Positions 24,201 to 33,414 of a stretch of DNA of 64,000 nt are shown here, in pieces. The notes under the pieces were generated by a model. The model had not been told where the DNA came from, made no database searches, and saw nothing but the letters and a program-made list of their open reading frames with translations. Source of the stretch: Vicugna pacos. Lineage: Eukaryota; Chordata; Mammalia; Artiodactyla; Camelidae. The stretch lies in assembly GCF_048564905.1 (NCBI RefSeq), contig NC_133005.1, positions 22,313,501-22,377,500 on the forward strand. Reading direction: 5' to 3'. How positions within the stretch are numbered: position 1 is the first letter of the stretch; each line of letters opens with the position of its first letter. The translations under genes were made by a program, and so were the position numbers.

Positions 24201-24875
24201 TAGCAGTGTCTCAGTTACATCATTCATAGGCCATACAAACCAGAAGCCACATGCGGGGCCCAGGGAGTGGTTCACCGGTCCTCAAGTGCAGACAGGCTTC
24301 ATGTGAGGCTAGTTGTGAAACAAGTTTGATAAGGATTACAGAAAAGCGATCAGGCAGAGAAGCCTGTAGGAAGAGGAGCCCAAATGTGTGCAGGGAGCAG
24401 AGCATGATGAAGAACAGAAGTGGGGAGGTAGGAGAATGGATGAAGGAGGTGGTATAAAATTAGACAGGCCTTGGGACCCTAGTCAGGAGATTGGTGTTTA
24501 TGCCAAGGAAAATGGGAGCACTCGTGAAGGGTTTTGGGTGGGAGGGAATGACATGAGCCCCTGTGCTTCCAAATGAGAGCTTTGGCCTCTGTAAAGAAGG
24601 GTGGGCCTGGGAGGGGACTTGAGGATGTGAGGCAGCCTGCAGGGCATGGGCAGCGTGGCCAGCAGAGAAGGACACTGCTCATGTACCTCCCCGCTCAATC
24701 CCACTCCGCCAGGATCAGCGATATCCGACTCTTCATCGTGGATGCCCGGCCGGCCATGGCTGCCACCAGCTTTGTCCTCATGACTACTTTCCCAAACAAA
24801 GAGCTGGCTGATGAGAGCCAGACCCTGAAGGAAGCCAACCTGCTCAACGCCGTCATCGTGCAACGGTTAACATAA
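6110..24875 (+). CDS. NSFL1C: p47, cofactor of p97/VCP ATPase (nine coding exons)
   Basis: The spliced exons 6110-6214, 8587-8684, 13640-13714, 16309-16474, 17112-17204, 18228-18337, 18740-18877, 23405-23569 and 24713-24875 total 1113 nt and encode 370 residues, the usual length of p47. The protein recruits the hexameric ATPase p97/VCP to ubiquitinated substrates and to t-SNAREs during Golgi, nuclear-envelope and ER reassembly. Visible parts are an N-terminal UBA domain (about 1-46, starting [12 protein letters not shown]), an acidic run near residues 82-91, a basic nuclear-localisation segment PPRKKSP (about 109-115), a CDK-type site with Ser140 in TRSPGE, a SEP domain (about 180-245) and a C-terminal UBX domain (about 291-368) with the p97-binding loop TTFPNK. 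The start is chosen because it has A at -3 and G at +4 and matches the family N terminus. All introns are GT-AG. A few conservative changes from the human protein as I remember it (for example TRSPGE for [16 protein letters not shown] for GEKRQHSSQD) fit an intact orthologue. Confidence 0.98.
6993..7200 (-). repeat. MIR
   Basis: Reverse MIR order is clear: attgagtacctaccatgagc, gaggttaagtaacttgctcaa and agagtccaggcttttagccac. In NSFL1C intron 1. Confidence 0.85.
7200..7375 (-). repeat. MIR, second copy in tandem
   Basis: A second reverse MIR abuts the first: tgccaggcacttttcag, cccaaggtcacacagccagg, tttgaactgggtt. Confidence 0.8.
8083..8305 (+). repeat. MIR
   Basis: Forward MIR: gtaactttgggcagtttctt, ctataaaatgagatgataataac, attaaatgagtaacac. 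In NSFL1C intron 1, about 280 bp before exon 2. Confidence 0.85.
8587..8684 (+). CDS. NSFL1C: NSFL1C coding exon 2
   Basis: The acceptor is tctgtttcag and the donor gtaagg. It encodes [16 protein letters not shown] and the following Ser/Thr-rich linker, residues 36-67 plus two bases of Ser68. It completes the UBA domain. Confidence 0.97.
9811..10036 (+). repeat. MIR
   Basis: Forward MIR: aatcccagctctgctac, ggttacttaacatctc, gagattaaatgagttaatat, ending in an ATT repeat tail. In NSFL1C intron 2. Confidence 0.85.
10768..10985 (-). repeat. MIR
   Basis: Reverse MIR: cttactgagcgcttaccag, caaccctatgaggtgggtac, attttacagatgaaggcac. In NSFL1C intron 2. Confidence 0.85.
11070..11420 (+). repeat. L2 fragment
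   Basis: It resembles an eroded L2 3' region, with ctttccacctgtgcagatcc and, later, tgtaaattgtaagttcctgg. Confidence 0.5.
11450..11640 (-). repeat. MIR, degraded
   Basis: It keeps cgcccactatctgtgtagc, acttcacaggtcaggatgc and caagcccagatttg of a reverse MIR. Confidence 0.6.
12166..12352. mobile_element. MER5-type hAT-Charlie DNA transposon
   Basis: A short non-autonomous element whose ends are inverted repeats: cagtggttctcag at the left and gagaaccactg at the right. Its internal sequence (tggagaactccttgaaacc) fits MER5A/B. It is full length at about 187 bp. The 8-bp target duplication is no longer clear. Confidence 0.85.
12380..12565 (-). repeat. MIR, degraded
   Basis: Reverse MIR-like order with ctccatttgtacctgagaag and gaggctgagttgggatcagaa. 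Confidence 0.55.
13040..13320 (+). repeat. L2 fragment
   Basis: It has L2-like 3' wording: tgtgcttccctctgtcac, agactgttttatagacctgg-like text and gtgcctggcacacaggcatt. Confidence 0.55.
13640..13714 (+). CDS. NSFL1C: NSFL1C coding exon 3
   Basis: The acceptor is tgtctccag and the donor gtgagt. The exon encodes [14 protein letters not shown] and an Asp/Glu run made of GAC, GAG and GAA codons (residues 69-92), a length-variable acidic linker in this family. Confidence 0.97.
13887..14030 (-). mobile_element. Camelid Vic-type SINE, antisense in NSFL1C intron 3
   Basis: On the minus strand the head reads with an A-box-like stretch and cctgggttcaatccccagtac, followed by a tail that is T-rich on the + strand. 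It lies about 170 bp after exon 3. Confidence 0.88.
14060..14760 (-). repeat. L1-derived, antisense
   Basis: AT-rich text typical of antisense old L1 3' regions: gtatttccttccagcttttt, tggaatgtccaatgtttac, gcagtgctgtgaacatc-like phrases. Degraded. Confidence 0.5.
15965..16270 (+). repeat. L2 3' end, next to NSFL1C exon 4
   Basis: A good L2 match in order: gcctggaatgcccttccctg, aagattcagcccagaag, gacagtgagttccttaaag and gagtctggcacgtgctc. It ends about 40 bp before the exon 4 acceptor. Confidence 0.7.
16309..16474 (+). CDS. NSFL1C: NSFL1C coding exon 4
   Basis: The acceptor is ttctgcacag and the donor gtgagc. It encodes residues 93-148, with the basic segment PPRKKSP and the CDK1-type phosphorylation site Ser140 followed by Pro. 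In the known protein, phosphorylation at this site in mitosis releases p47 from Golgi membranes. Confidence 0.97.
17112..17204 (+). CDS. NSFL1C: NSFL1C coding exon 5
   Basis: The acceptor is cttttatag and the donor gtgagt. It encodes residues 149-179 from [10 protein letters not shown] to RRRHSGQD. The Arg-rich tail lies where the human protein has a second basic localisation signal. Confidence 0.97.
17880..18050 (-). repeat. MIR, degraded
   Basis: It keeps acaagctttgtgccaagcac, agctagtgagtggcaaaatt and cagacccaggtctgc of a reverse MIR. Confidence 0.55.
18228..18337 (+). CDS. NSFL1C: NSFL1C coding exon 6
   Basis: The acceptor is gttgtcacag and the donor gtgagc. It encodes the first half of the SEP domain, [20 protein letters not shown] onward, residues 180-215 plus two bases of Gly216. 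Confidence 0.97.
18740..18877 (+). CDS. NSFL1C: NSFL1C coding exon 7
   Basis: The acceptor is ttctccctcag and the donor gtaagg. It encodes the second half of the SEP domain and the linker ending FTGEGQKLG, residues 216-261 plus two bases of Ser262. The intron before it is only 402 bp. Confidence 0.97.
19200..20240 (+). other. NSFL1C intron 7, no element identified
   Basis: Apart from a MIR-like scrap near 19740-19850 (gtggagccaggactagaacc), I see no repeat or gene here. Confidence 0.4.
20250..20800 (-). repeat. L1-derived, antisense, in NSFL1C intron 7
   Basis: It follows antisense old L1 text: cataatttaaccagtccctg, cagtgaatatctctaatt and caggttgccctccaaaaatg, ending with acccaccagcag. Confidence 0.65.
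22540..22735 (-). repeat. MIR, degraded
   Basis: It keeps tttaatcctcacaaaatctgag, tagcccaacaccactgtaatt and gaattcaaaccttggtcc. Confidence 0.6.
23215..23330 (+). repeat. L2 3' end, just before NSFL1C exon 8
   Basis: L2 wording: gtaagttccacgagggcagg, attgtgtcttggtcac, gctcagtaaaagtc. Confidence 0.65.
23405..23569 (+). CDS. NSFL1C: NSFL1C coding exon 8
   Basis: The acceptor is tctctcctcag and the donor gtactg. It encodes residues 262-316, covering the Ser/Gln-rich linker and the first strand of the UBX domain ([19 protein letters not shown]). Confidence 0.97.
24310..24580. repeat. Ancient interspersed repeat, family not assigned
   Basis: It shares the order gccaaggaaaatgggagc then aagggttttgggtg then gaatgacatgagcc with copies at 42785-43460 and 40440-40690. 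Confidence 0.45.
24713..24875 (+). CDS. NSFL1C: NSFL1C coding exon 9 with stop
   Basis: The acceptor is ccactccgccag. It encodes residues 317-370, the rest of the UBX domain including the TTFPNK loop that contacts p97. It ends IVQRLT then TAA. Confidence 0.97.
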
Positions 24876-25115
24876 CCGCCCGGCCCTACCGGCAACCTCA
24901 TCTCCCTCCTGTGTCTCCCGCGGCCAGCTGCCCCATGGGGACCGCCCCTCCACCCCCTCCCGCACACCCAGCAGTCCAGTGCCACGCCTCCTCCGTAGCT
25001 CTGGGTTCTTAGATCTCAGTTGGACATTTGTTTTCTCCTTAGTTGCATTTCCTGGTTTTTTGTGACGATCAATGGACTTTAAAGAAAAAATAAAAATAAC
25101 CAAAAAAATTGAAGG
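24876..25115 (+). other. NSFL1C: NSFL1C 3' untranslated region
   Basis: A short 3' UTR of about 240 nt follows the stop codon. The end is inferred from the AATAAA at 25089 plus about 20 nt, with a GT-rich stretch (tgttgtacagtg) just downstream. Confidence 0.8.
25089..25094 (+). terminator. NSFL1C: NSFL1C poly(A) signal AATAAA
   Basis: This is a canonical hexamer inside an A-rich run, about 215 nt after the stop. GT-rich sequence lies 30-50 nt further on, as expected for the downstream element. Confidence 0.85.
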
Positions 25116-26400
25116 AATGTCACCAGCATGTTGTACAGTGGAACAGGTGTACAGTCAGTGCAGGCTTCAATTGCTTTAAAGTCATATTTATGTTTAGGGT
25201 GTGTGGGGAGGTGCCTTCCATCCATCCTCTCTGCGTAAAAATTACACAGGGCACACAACACCCATCCACATGCGTCTGCCCGCCACCCCCAGGGTGACTA
25301 GAGGAGGATCTCCCCTTTGTAGGGGAGGGAGTGGGGGACTTAGAGAAGACGACTTTGCATCCACTCGCTTCCACAAGAGCGGATCCCTTACATGGATAAA
25401 ACTGGGCAGCAACAAGAGTCCCCTAAGTGTGGGGTCAGAGCTATAGGCTCAACTCCTTCAGGTGAAAATAATTACTTCCCTGTGTGCCTTTCGCTCACAC
25501 CCTGGAAATATATGCTCCCCAGGCCTTGGCCAGTTGAGATTCTAACTATACCTGCCTGCCCCAGCCCTTTCGCCCCTCATCATCCGGGCTGCTCTGTCCT
25601 TGCTTTATTTACTCCACATGCAGAAATATGTGCCTCGGAGGAGATAGGGCATCTTTTTACTGGGAAACAGCTAGTGGCAATCCAGATGAGGTCACAGTCA
25701 GGGTATCATGGCCGGAAAGAGAAACAGAATCAAAATATTGCTGAGCACTGATGATGCATGGCAGGTCACATAGTGAAGAAGGGTGGGTTCCCAGTGCTCT
25801 TTTCACTGTTGGCACCTGCAGGAGGCTTCTGCTGACTGAAGTTAGAGTAACCATGAGTATGGCTTAGGTGTGAAGGCTCCACTCTGTTGTGGTTCTCTGC
25901 TGAGTTATGACTTGCACCAGCTTAGGCAAAGACCTCCCCCCACCCCCTGCAATAAGTGTGCCAGTTTGGGAGAGGAGGCTCACTGAGGTCTTGGATGGAA
26001 GCCTTTCCACCTCCCTGTTAAATGAACCAGAACTTGGAATCAGCGCTGACTCAATCTCCTGGTTTTGAATTATAACATGCCTCAGTCCTCTTTCTGAGCA
26101 GTCATCACCGATCACTTTCTCTTTGCTGCTTCACCCCCTGCAAGGAGCCACGAGCCAACACTACTATCCAGAGTGGGGAAGGGCTTGGGGTTTCAACCCG
26201 GACCTGTATTGAGAAAGGAATGGCTTGGTGCTTCCAATCCCAGAGTGGCAGGGGGCTGCCAGGGCGGCAGCATCCACCACAGCGTGCCCTCCAGCAGGTG
26301 GAGGTAAACATGAAACTAAATTCAGGTCTGCAGAAACTGTATTGTCACCTTGACCATTAAAAACCAGAATGAGGACAATGGAGTTTTGTACTTTCTAAGG
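25116..26400. other. Intergenic, no gene or clear repeat seen
   Basis: No exon-like or recognisable element sequence was found between the NSFL1C poly(A) site and the MIR at 26415. Open frames here are short and unconserved in appearance. Confidence 0.5.
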
Positions 26401-26414
26401 GGTTGCTTTGAAGA

Positions 26415-26565
26415 AGTTGCGTGATGACAGCAACATCCTAAGTGCTTCAGTGCCTTCAGTCCCGTTTTACAGCACAGAACTGTAGGCCAGGTCACACAGC
26501 TGGTGAGCAATAAGGTCTGCCTGCCCCCGAGGCACTGCTGTTAACCACCGTGCCCCGTATACATG
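26415..26565 (-). repeat. MIR
   Basis: Reverse MIR: cccgttttacagcacagaac, ccaggtcacacagctggtg, ctgttaaccaccgtgcc. Confidence 0.7.
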
Positions 26566-26569
26566 GGCT

Positions 26570-27735
26570 CCCCGCCCCCTTCAGGGTTCCTGCTTATGTT
26601 GGTTAGTACATACCGGAAGAGATCATAGAAACATCGCTCACACCCTGCATCATCTGGAAGAGTCTGCAGGAGCTTCTTTGGATTCCCAGCCACAGGAAGT
26701 GAGCAAGGCATCTGATCTAACTGTTGCAGCCACCACAGTGCAGACCAGTCAAGCGTCCAGCCATAGGTGAGAAGGACTGCCAACCACAGAGCCAGGGGTC
26801 ACACTGATCTGGTTCAAGCCTGGATAAGGATGTTTCAGCCCTGATTTTTTGTTCTTGGTGGCCTCGCACATAGGCTTTCATATTACATAGATTTTAAAAA
26901 TAAAAATAGGGGGTTTACTCAGCCACGGGTGCTGGGGTTTCTGAATTCAGGGCAGTCATTCTCAACTGAGGCATTTGGAATCATCCCCAAAGTTGGTTGG
27001 CAAGTGAGGGATCTTCCTGGCATTACATAGGCTGGGCCAAAGATAAATTGCAACACATGGGACATGTCCTAATGGAAAGGTAGCCAAAATTTTTCATCGA
27101 GTGAAAAATGTAAGTTAGCCATCACGACGATGCCCTAAAGTGTTCATTTTAAACTGGTCTGCCTTGGGACGTGTGGTGTTCCCGTGTGGCCTCAAACCAC
27201 AACATGCCAGTCCCGTAGGGACAGCTTGCAGCACATCTGGTTGCTTCCTCAGGAGATGGCCACGGGAGGAAACAGACACGTGGGGCGGAGCTGGGCACGT
27301 GTTTATGGCTTTGAGTGGCATTGCCAAAGTGCCCTACTGAGCCGGGGCACCCTTTCCGTACCCATCAGTGGTGCAAAATGTGCCCACCCCACCAGGAACT
27401 CCTTAAAGCTGACTCGGTGTTCACCGGGAAAAGTCAGCACAGAAACGTGGGGTCCCTGCTGCTTCCTCTATCCTAAGCACTGCACTTTCACAGGGAACTG
27501 CTGTCAGGACTTCTCCCTCCCAGGGCCAAATAAAAGGAGATCTTCCTTCTTTAAAATGGGTTCTGCCCCCTTGTCATGGGCTGTGGCCGTGGCCTCCTGT
27601 CCCCCACTTCTAGGTCCATTCTCTTCTCAGGCCAGGCCAGGGAAGCAGAGCAGAAAACAATGTTGACTTCTGGGGTCCAGCCTAGGTCCCATTCTGAGCA
27701 AGCTCCTCTCTTGGCAGCCTGCACCTCTCTCTCAG
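26570..27735. other. Intergenic, mostly unassigned
   Basis: A possible DNA-transposon scrap begins at about 26950 (gcagtcattctcaactgagg) but I cannot name it. The rest shows no gene. Confidence 0.4.
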
Positions 27736-27739
27736 CGAC

Positions 27740-28255
27740 CTCATGCTTCATTCCATGCCCAGTCCCTCAGCAAGTCCTCCAAGTTCTGCTGCAAACGCAT
27801 CCCAAATCCAGCCACTTGTCACCCCTGCCCTATGATCCCCTGGGCCCATCCTCCGTCACCTCTCATATCAACAACTGCAGTGACTTCCTCATTGGTCCCC
27901 CTCTGCTCTTGCCCTTGCCCCTCACAGTCTGTTCACACACAGGTCCCACGTCCATCACTCTCTTCCTTTAAAGTTCTCAGGACCTCCCCGTTACCCCTAG
28001 AAACTTTTTACTAAAGCCTGAAGAGCTGCGCAGACCTAGCCCCACTCACCACTTTATCCCTTTGTCCTGCTTTATTTTCTGTCTTACCTCTATCTGATGT
28101 GTTATATATTCTTATGTTTGTTTCCATTGTCCCTCCACTAGATTATAAGCTCCATGAAGCAGGGGGTTTGTGCTCTTTACCCTTGTACCTTGAGCCCCCG
28201 GCACAGTGCCTGACACATAGTAGGTCCTCAGCAAATAGCTGGGTGAACCTGTGAA
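27740..28255 (+). repeat. L2 3' region, about 500 bp
   Basis: The best L2 copy in the window: caagtcctccaagttctgctg, ttataagctccatgaagcagg and cagtgcctgacacatagtagg, in correct order. Confidence 0.8.
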
Positions 28256-28557
28256 ACAGAGATTAGACAGCCTTCCTCCCCCATCTACCTTCCTCCCAAG
28301 GCACGTTCTCACTCGGCCACAGGGAGGCATCGTTCTCAAGGGCTCTACAGCTTCAGGTTCTTCCAGCAAAGGCTCTAAGAAGGCAGAACAAAACACAGGT
28401 GTGTATGTGGGGAGTGGGCACAGGGTATAGAGGGAATGCCCCCCTGCACTTTCCCCACCCTGTGTGGGCTGCACTAGGAAGTTCGTTAAGGGCCAATTAC
28501 CCTCCATAGTGAGCACCTGAGATCCTCAAGGCCTGGACGAGTTCTTTACCTTCTGCT

Positions 28558-28803
28558 AATGATGACAGCAGCTGCCATAATCTGAGCACCAGCTTTATGC
28601 CAGCCCTGTGTGCATTACCCCACATAGTTTGACAACAACCCAGAGGTGCCACAGTTACCCCACTTCATAAAGGAAAATACTGAGGCTTGGCACAGAGAAG
28701 GGCTTTGCCTGGAGACATACACCAAGTAAAAGGCAGGACCAGGATTTGAATCCCCAACTGCCTAATTCCAAAGCCGTGGCCCTTAACCACCAGGCTTTGC
28801 TGC
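28558..28803 (-). repeat. MIR
   Basis: Nearly complete reverse MIR: ctgagcaccagctttatgcc, cacagagaagggctttgcc, ggatttgaatccccaactgc, cccttaaccaccaggc. Confidence 0.8.
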
Positions 28804-29869
28804 TGTGGAAAAGGTAGGCCCAAGGACACAGGCAAGAGTGTGACACAGGCTTAGATGATTGACAGGTGGAGAGAAGGGCACGGGAAAATCAGAGGCCTTC
28901 ACAGAAGAAGGCACCCTTGAGCTGGGCTGTGAAGGATGACAGGGTCTGGTTCATTAACAGAGGCAAAAAGTTTTTCTTTCCTCAAGAGACAGACCAAAAG
29001 GATGTGTGAAGGTATAGGGCAGGCCGATCTGGCCTTGAACTTAGGTTGCATCTTTTACCAGATATGACGTTGGACTAGTCACCTAACCTCTGGGTTCTGA
29101 GAGGGAGCCAATGCCAGGGACAGTATCTTGTCCCCTACTGAGGGACAACACTATGTTCCCCTTGGACTTGTGGGATGAGAGAAGACTAATGAAACCAAGA
29201 ATGGACTCCAGAGGCCTGGCTTCAAACCCTTCCTCCTCGACTCACCCCTCTCTCTCTCTCTGCTCTGCAGTTTTCCCATCTGTAAAATGGGCTCACAGCA
29301 GGATTATTGTATTGTTAGTAACAATTACTGTAAGGCTAGTAACACTGTTTCCAAAACCTGTGAGTTCCTGTATCCCCAGAGCAGCCAATACTATTGGTTT
29401 TGACAACACTCCAGCCTCCAGGGCAGATTTGGAACACCTAAACTCCCCCAGGTGATGGGGTATATCAGAAGATTCCAGATTGATCAGGTGGCAAGTCAGC
29501 TTGCACCCTCTCTCCCCAGGGGTTTGTCTTTTTCTGGATGATTTCAACCAGGAATCTGGAGAGCAAGGCCCCAATCAGCAGAGACACCAAAGGCTCTTAG
29601 CAGATGGGACCACTTGACCCCATGAAGATGGGAAAGCTTTCTTTCCAGGCAGGCCAGACAGGGCCCCAAATCCTCAGTGGTGGCCAGAATCCAAGAGAGA
29701 CTTTAACCATCTGAACACTCTCAGCTCACTAGCCAGACAACAGAGATCTAAAGTTGATGGTGATGGGGGAAGTTAGGTGGTGAGAGTTATCACAAAGGCC
29801 TGACAATTCTCTAAACCAAGTCCTTGAAGCCCCAGGTGGAAGTGACCAAGAGAAAAAGTGCCCAGTGAC

Positions 29870-30015
29870 CTGAGTTGGACCTGGATTGAATCTTGCCACA
29901 CCATTTAGTGGCTGTATCGTCTCTCTGAGCTTTAACGTCCTCATTTCTAAAGTTGTATCTGCCTCAGAGGGTTACTTAACGTGTATGGGCACACACTTGT
30001 TAAGGGTTAGTTGTT
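29870..30015 (+). repeat. MIR
   Basis: Forward MIR: gattgaatcttgccacacca, tctgagctttaacgtcctca, gcctcagagggttac. Confidence 0.65.
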
Positions 30016-30194
30016 ACTGGATCTGCGCAGAAAGCAGATAAGCTGTGACCTCAGACCAATGAGCTTGCTAATATCCCTCAGGACCACCAGGGCAACTGAG
30101 ATATTGAGCACATGGAAATGCACTTTCTAAAGTCCAGGTCTCTTGCAGATTTAGGAGATTAAAAAAAGTGAGAGAAAAAGCCCCTGGTATCCAT

Positions 30195-30560
30195 CAGTCA
30201 ATGAGGATTGATAAGCACCTGCTCTGTGCCAGGCCCAAGGGTCTAAGGTGAGCCACCAGCTCCTTGAGGGTCAGACCTTAGGTACAATCTGCAGGGGAGA
30301 GAGACAGTGACCAAAGGACAGCAAGGAAGGTGAGGGGCAAGACAGACACCGGAACTTCTCACAGGCAGGCGTGGCCTGTCAGGGAGTGAGAGAGCCATCC
30401 TCAAGGAGAGGACTTTGGAGCAGAGAACCAGATGTTGTGCAGGAATCAGCCAAGTGGTCAGAGCTGGTGAAGAATGTTCCAGGAGGTGGGAGCAGAAGGT
30501 ACAAAGGCCAGGAAGCCCCAGAGAGTGTGGTGCATTCTGGGAGATAAGTGAAGCGTGTGC
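30195..30560. repeat. Ancient interspersed repeat, family not assigned
   Basis: It shares gataagcacctgctctgtgc, aagaatgttccaggaggtgg and gtacaaaggccaggaagccc with the other copies of this family in the window. Confidence 0.45.
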
Positions 30561-30589
30561 ATATAAATGAATGAATAGCTTTGAATCAG

Positions 30590-30698
30590 TCTGTAATAAA
30601 AGACTCTAAATGAATTTAAGCAGATGGTTCAGTAAATTATGGTACATTCACACAGTGAATACAATACAGCCATTTATAAAGAATGAGAGCTCATGCAT
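30590..30698 (+). repeat. L1 fragment interrupted by a SINE
   Basis: It reads as the end of old L1 ORF2 (agtaaattatggtacattca, atacaatacagccatttata). The flank resumes after the SINE at 30924. Confidence 0.6.
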
Positions 30699-30923
30699 GA
30701 AAATGGATGTTCTGGGTGTGGAGTATAGCTTAAGTGGTAGAGCTCATGCTTAGCATACACAAGGTTCTGGGTTCAATCCCCAGTACCCCCTCTAAAAATA
30801 AATAAACAAACAAACAAACAAACAAACAAACCTAATTACCTCCCACCCAACCAAAAAAAAAAAAAAGAAAGAAAGAAAGAAAGAAAAGAAAAGTAAAGTA
30901 AAGTAAAAGAAAATGGATGTTCT
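30699..30923 (+). mobile_element. Camelid Vic SINE with 15-bp target duplications
   Basis: The SINE body is 30714-30908. The same 15 bases, gaaaatggatgttct, flank it at 30699-30713 and 30909-30923. The B box (ggttcaatccc) is intact. After cagtacccc come (CAAA)n, cctaattacctccc, an A run and (GAAA)n. The perfect duplication points to a fairly recent L1-driven insertion. Confidence 0.95.
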
Positions 30924-30954
30924 CCAAGATACCTGATATGTCATTTCCAAAAAT

Positions 30955-31110
30955 ACGGCTCACCATGTGCCCGGCACTGTTTAAGCACTTCATAAATATG
31001 AACCCATGATCCTCACACCAAGCCCATTAGGGAGAGAAGAGAAACATGGTGTAAGTTTCTTGCCCAAGGTCATGCAGTCAGTAGGTGGAGGAGGCAGGAT
31101 TTAAACATGA
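30955..31110 (-). repeat. MIR
   Basis: Reverse MIR: tgcccggcactgtttaagca, cttgcccaaggtcatgcag, gaggcaggatttaaac. Confidence 0.7.
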
Positions 31111-31544
31111 GGACCTGGTTCCATTTTCTCTCCCTCCCTTGGAATGTGTAGTTTGCTTCTGTAGGGGGGCAAAACTTTACCTACCCATCGTAGATTTTCA
31201 TCTGGGACTCTTACAAAAAGATATTAACAAGAGAAAACAGTTTATTAATACATGCAGCACACATCACGGGGAGAATCCTAACGAAAAGTAATTAAAAACC
31301 GCAGCTTAAAATTCCAGCATGTATAGCATCTTCAACAAAGAACAATAAAGTTATAGACAAATGACAGAACAAAGGAAGGCAGTTTAAGCTTCCAAGATGG
31401 CAGATTGTGGGAAGGTAAATACATGGAAGGAAACAAATGGAATAAGGTTTGTTTGTAGATTCCTCTGCTGTCATCTTTTGTCTTCAGCTTAAGATAATTT
31501 TATGTCAAAGAGGTATATTTTGGGATGACATACTCTGGTTTCCA

Positions 31545-31928
31545 TCGCTTCTGTCTATATAGAATATAAATGGATATAAATACGTATTTGCCTGTTTCTG
31601 TGTAGATCCCACACACACACTCCGGAAAGATACACAAAACAGCAATTGTGGCTGTAAGGAGAAGGGGCACCTGAGTGGCTGAGGGACAGAGTAGGAGAAG
31701 GACTTATGTTACACTGTCTTTTTTTTTTAATTTTAGAATTTTGAACCATACACCTTTCATATCTATTAAATATCATGCTGGCTGGGAGAAGGAAATAAAT
31801 TGGTAAAACACACTGTGGATGGGAGAGTAAATTGTTAGGATTATCCTGGAAAACAAATTCTCCTAGGTGTATACCCAAGAGAAATGAGCCCATATGTCTA
31901 AAAAGGGCATTTCAATAGCCCCAAACTG
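31545..31928 (+). repeat. L1 fragments, sense
   Basis: Two adjoining old L1 pieces: a 3' UTR part (aaagatacacaaaacagc, gaattttgaaccatacacc) and an ORF2 part (gtgtatacccaagagaaatg). The second is cut by the LTR piece at 31935. Confidence 0.6.
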
Positions 31929-31934
31929 GAAATA

Positions 31935-32194
31935 TTGACCTGAAACAAATAGACTGCCGGATTTTTCTCCAGCAAAGATAGGTCTATTCAGGATCAGCAG
32001 ACAACTGCCATTCAGGGTCTGCAACCATGGTGAGCCACGTGCAAGACCCTGCAGAGCAAGGGAAGGAGAACGCTTTTATAGAGGGAGAAAGGAATTTGGG
32101 AGGGCTCTAGTAAACTAAGGGCCCGAGGCTTTTCATTGGCTGGTCTCCCAACTCTATTTAACTGAGGTTTTCGTTTATTACTTTTTTTTAAATA
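31935..32194 (-). mobile_element. Partial LTR of an endogenous retrovirus inserted in L1
   Basis: On the minus strand there is a CCAAT box, a TATA-like ctataaaagcg and an R/U5-like stretch (gctcaccatggttgcagacc). It lies between two L1 halves, and gaaata occurs at both edges (31929-31934 and 32195-32200), a possible short target duplication. No viral genes are present. Class I is likely but not certain. Confidence 0.5.
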
Positions 32195-32200
32195 GAAATA

Positions 32201-32590
32201 GCCTAAGTTCCCATTATGATAGAATATATAAATAAATGTGGTATGTTTGTACAGTGGAATACAATGAGCAGTGCAAATGAACCGATGACTGCTACAGGCA
32301 AACATTCTGATGAATTTCACAAACATAAAGTTAATCAAAATAATCCAGACACCAAAAGAGCAAATACTATATGATTCTATTTATATAAAACTAATCTGTG
32401 GTGTCAGAATCGAGGGTACCCTCAGGGAAAAGAGAAGGAGCCGATGGAGGGGCCCAAGGGGACTTCTTAGGGGTTGTTCGTCTGCTATTTCTTGGTCAGG
32501 TGATGGTTTCTTAAGTGTTTTCAGTTTGTGGTGTGTACTTTTGATTTTGCAATTATCTAGATGTATGTTATACATGAACAAATGGCTTTA
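32201..32590 (+). repeat. L1 fragment, sense, continuing after the LTR
   Basis: It continues L1 text: ataaatgtggtatgtttgta, agacaccaaaagagcaaata, gattctatttatataaaact. Confidence 0.7.
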
Positions 32591-32599
32591 AAATGAAAG

Positions 32600-33400
32600 A
32601 GAAGCCTGGAGGCATTCGCAATTGTCAGAGTGGGAGATGAGATGCGACAGAACTTGGCCTGGGTGCTGGCAGTGGGGTGGAGAGAAGCGGGCGATTTGAG
32701 GGCTTGGGAGAGGGTAGGATTTTCTTGGTTGGTGATGGGGCATCAGAAGCCAGGAGGGTGCCCAACTTCCGGTTTGCCACTTACATTGGTGCCATCTGGA
32801 GAGACAGGGAAGCTGGTAGGAGACAGACACCTGTGGGAGTGTGAGGAGAGTGGCTTTTGCAGTGCTGGTGGGATATGCATGGAAGGCGTCATGCAGAGAA
32901 ATGGCTGGATGGGTCTGGGTTTGGAATATTTGATTTTACAAGGTCCAACTTGGAGCTCAATCCAGGAGGAATCCCACTCACTGGGAACCTACCTGGTCAA
33001 GAAAAACACAGCCTTGTCCCTCTGAGCACTGTCTCCGGAGCTCTGGTGGCTTTATGGAACCTGGCAGTTCTAGCTGGCTGGGGACAGGTGCTGCCTTTCT
33101 TTTGGTCAGGACTCTGGGGCTGGAGACTCAGGAAGGTCAGTGAATGGGAAGGGGTCGGGTAGATGTCACCCAGGGCCAAAGCCCTTGGCTTTAGGAGAAG
33201 TTAGGTCAAGGGCTGAGATAATAACTCAGCTGGCCATTGCCATGTGGTTCCAGTGAGGGCCTCTGGGGCCCATCTGTACCATAATCAAGGGGTAGACACA
33301 GGAAACTAATGCTTCACAAAGACATTCAATGTAGTCTCACTACAGAAACTCAAATACGCTCCCTTCTTCAAGAGGTCAGACAATCCCACTACAAGGTATC
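32600..33400. other. Intergenic, no gene seen
   Basis: G-rich text with overlapping short open frames on both strands and no recognisable protein. No named repeat was identified. Confidence 0.4.
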
Positions 33401-33414
33401 TATTTCCAAGTGGT

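Noticed and set aside
30790-30905. A CRISPR-like or regulatory array
   Set aside because: The CAAA and GAAA runs are simple-repeat tails of the Vic SINE.
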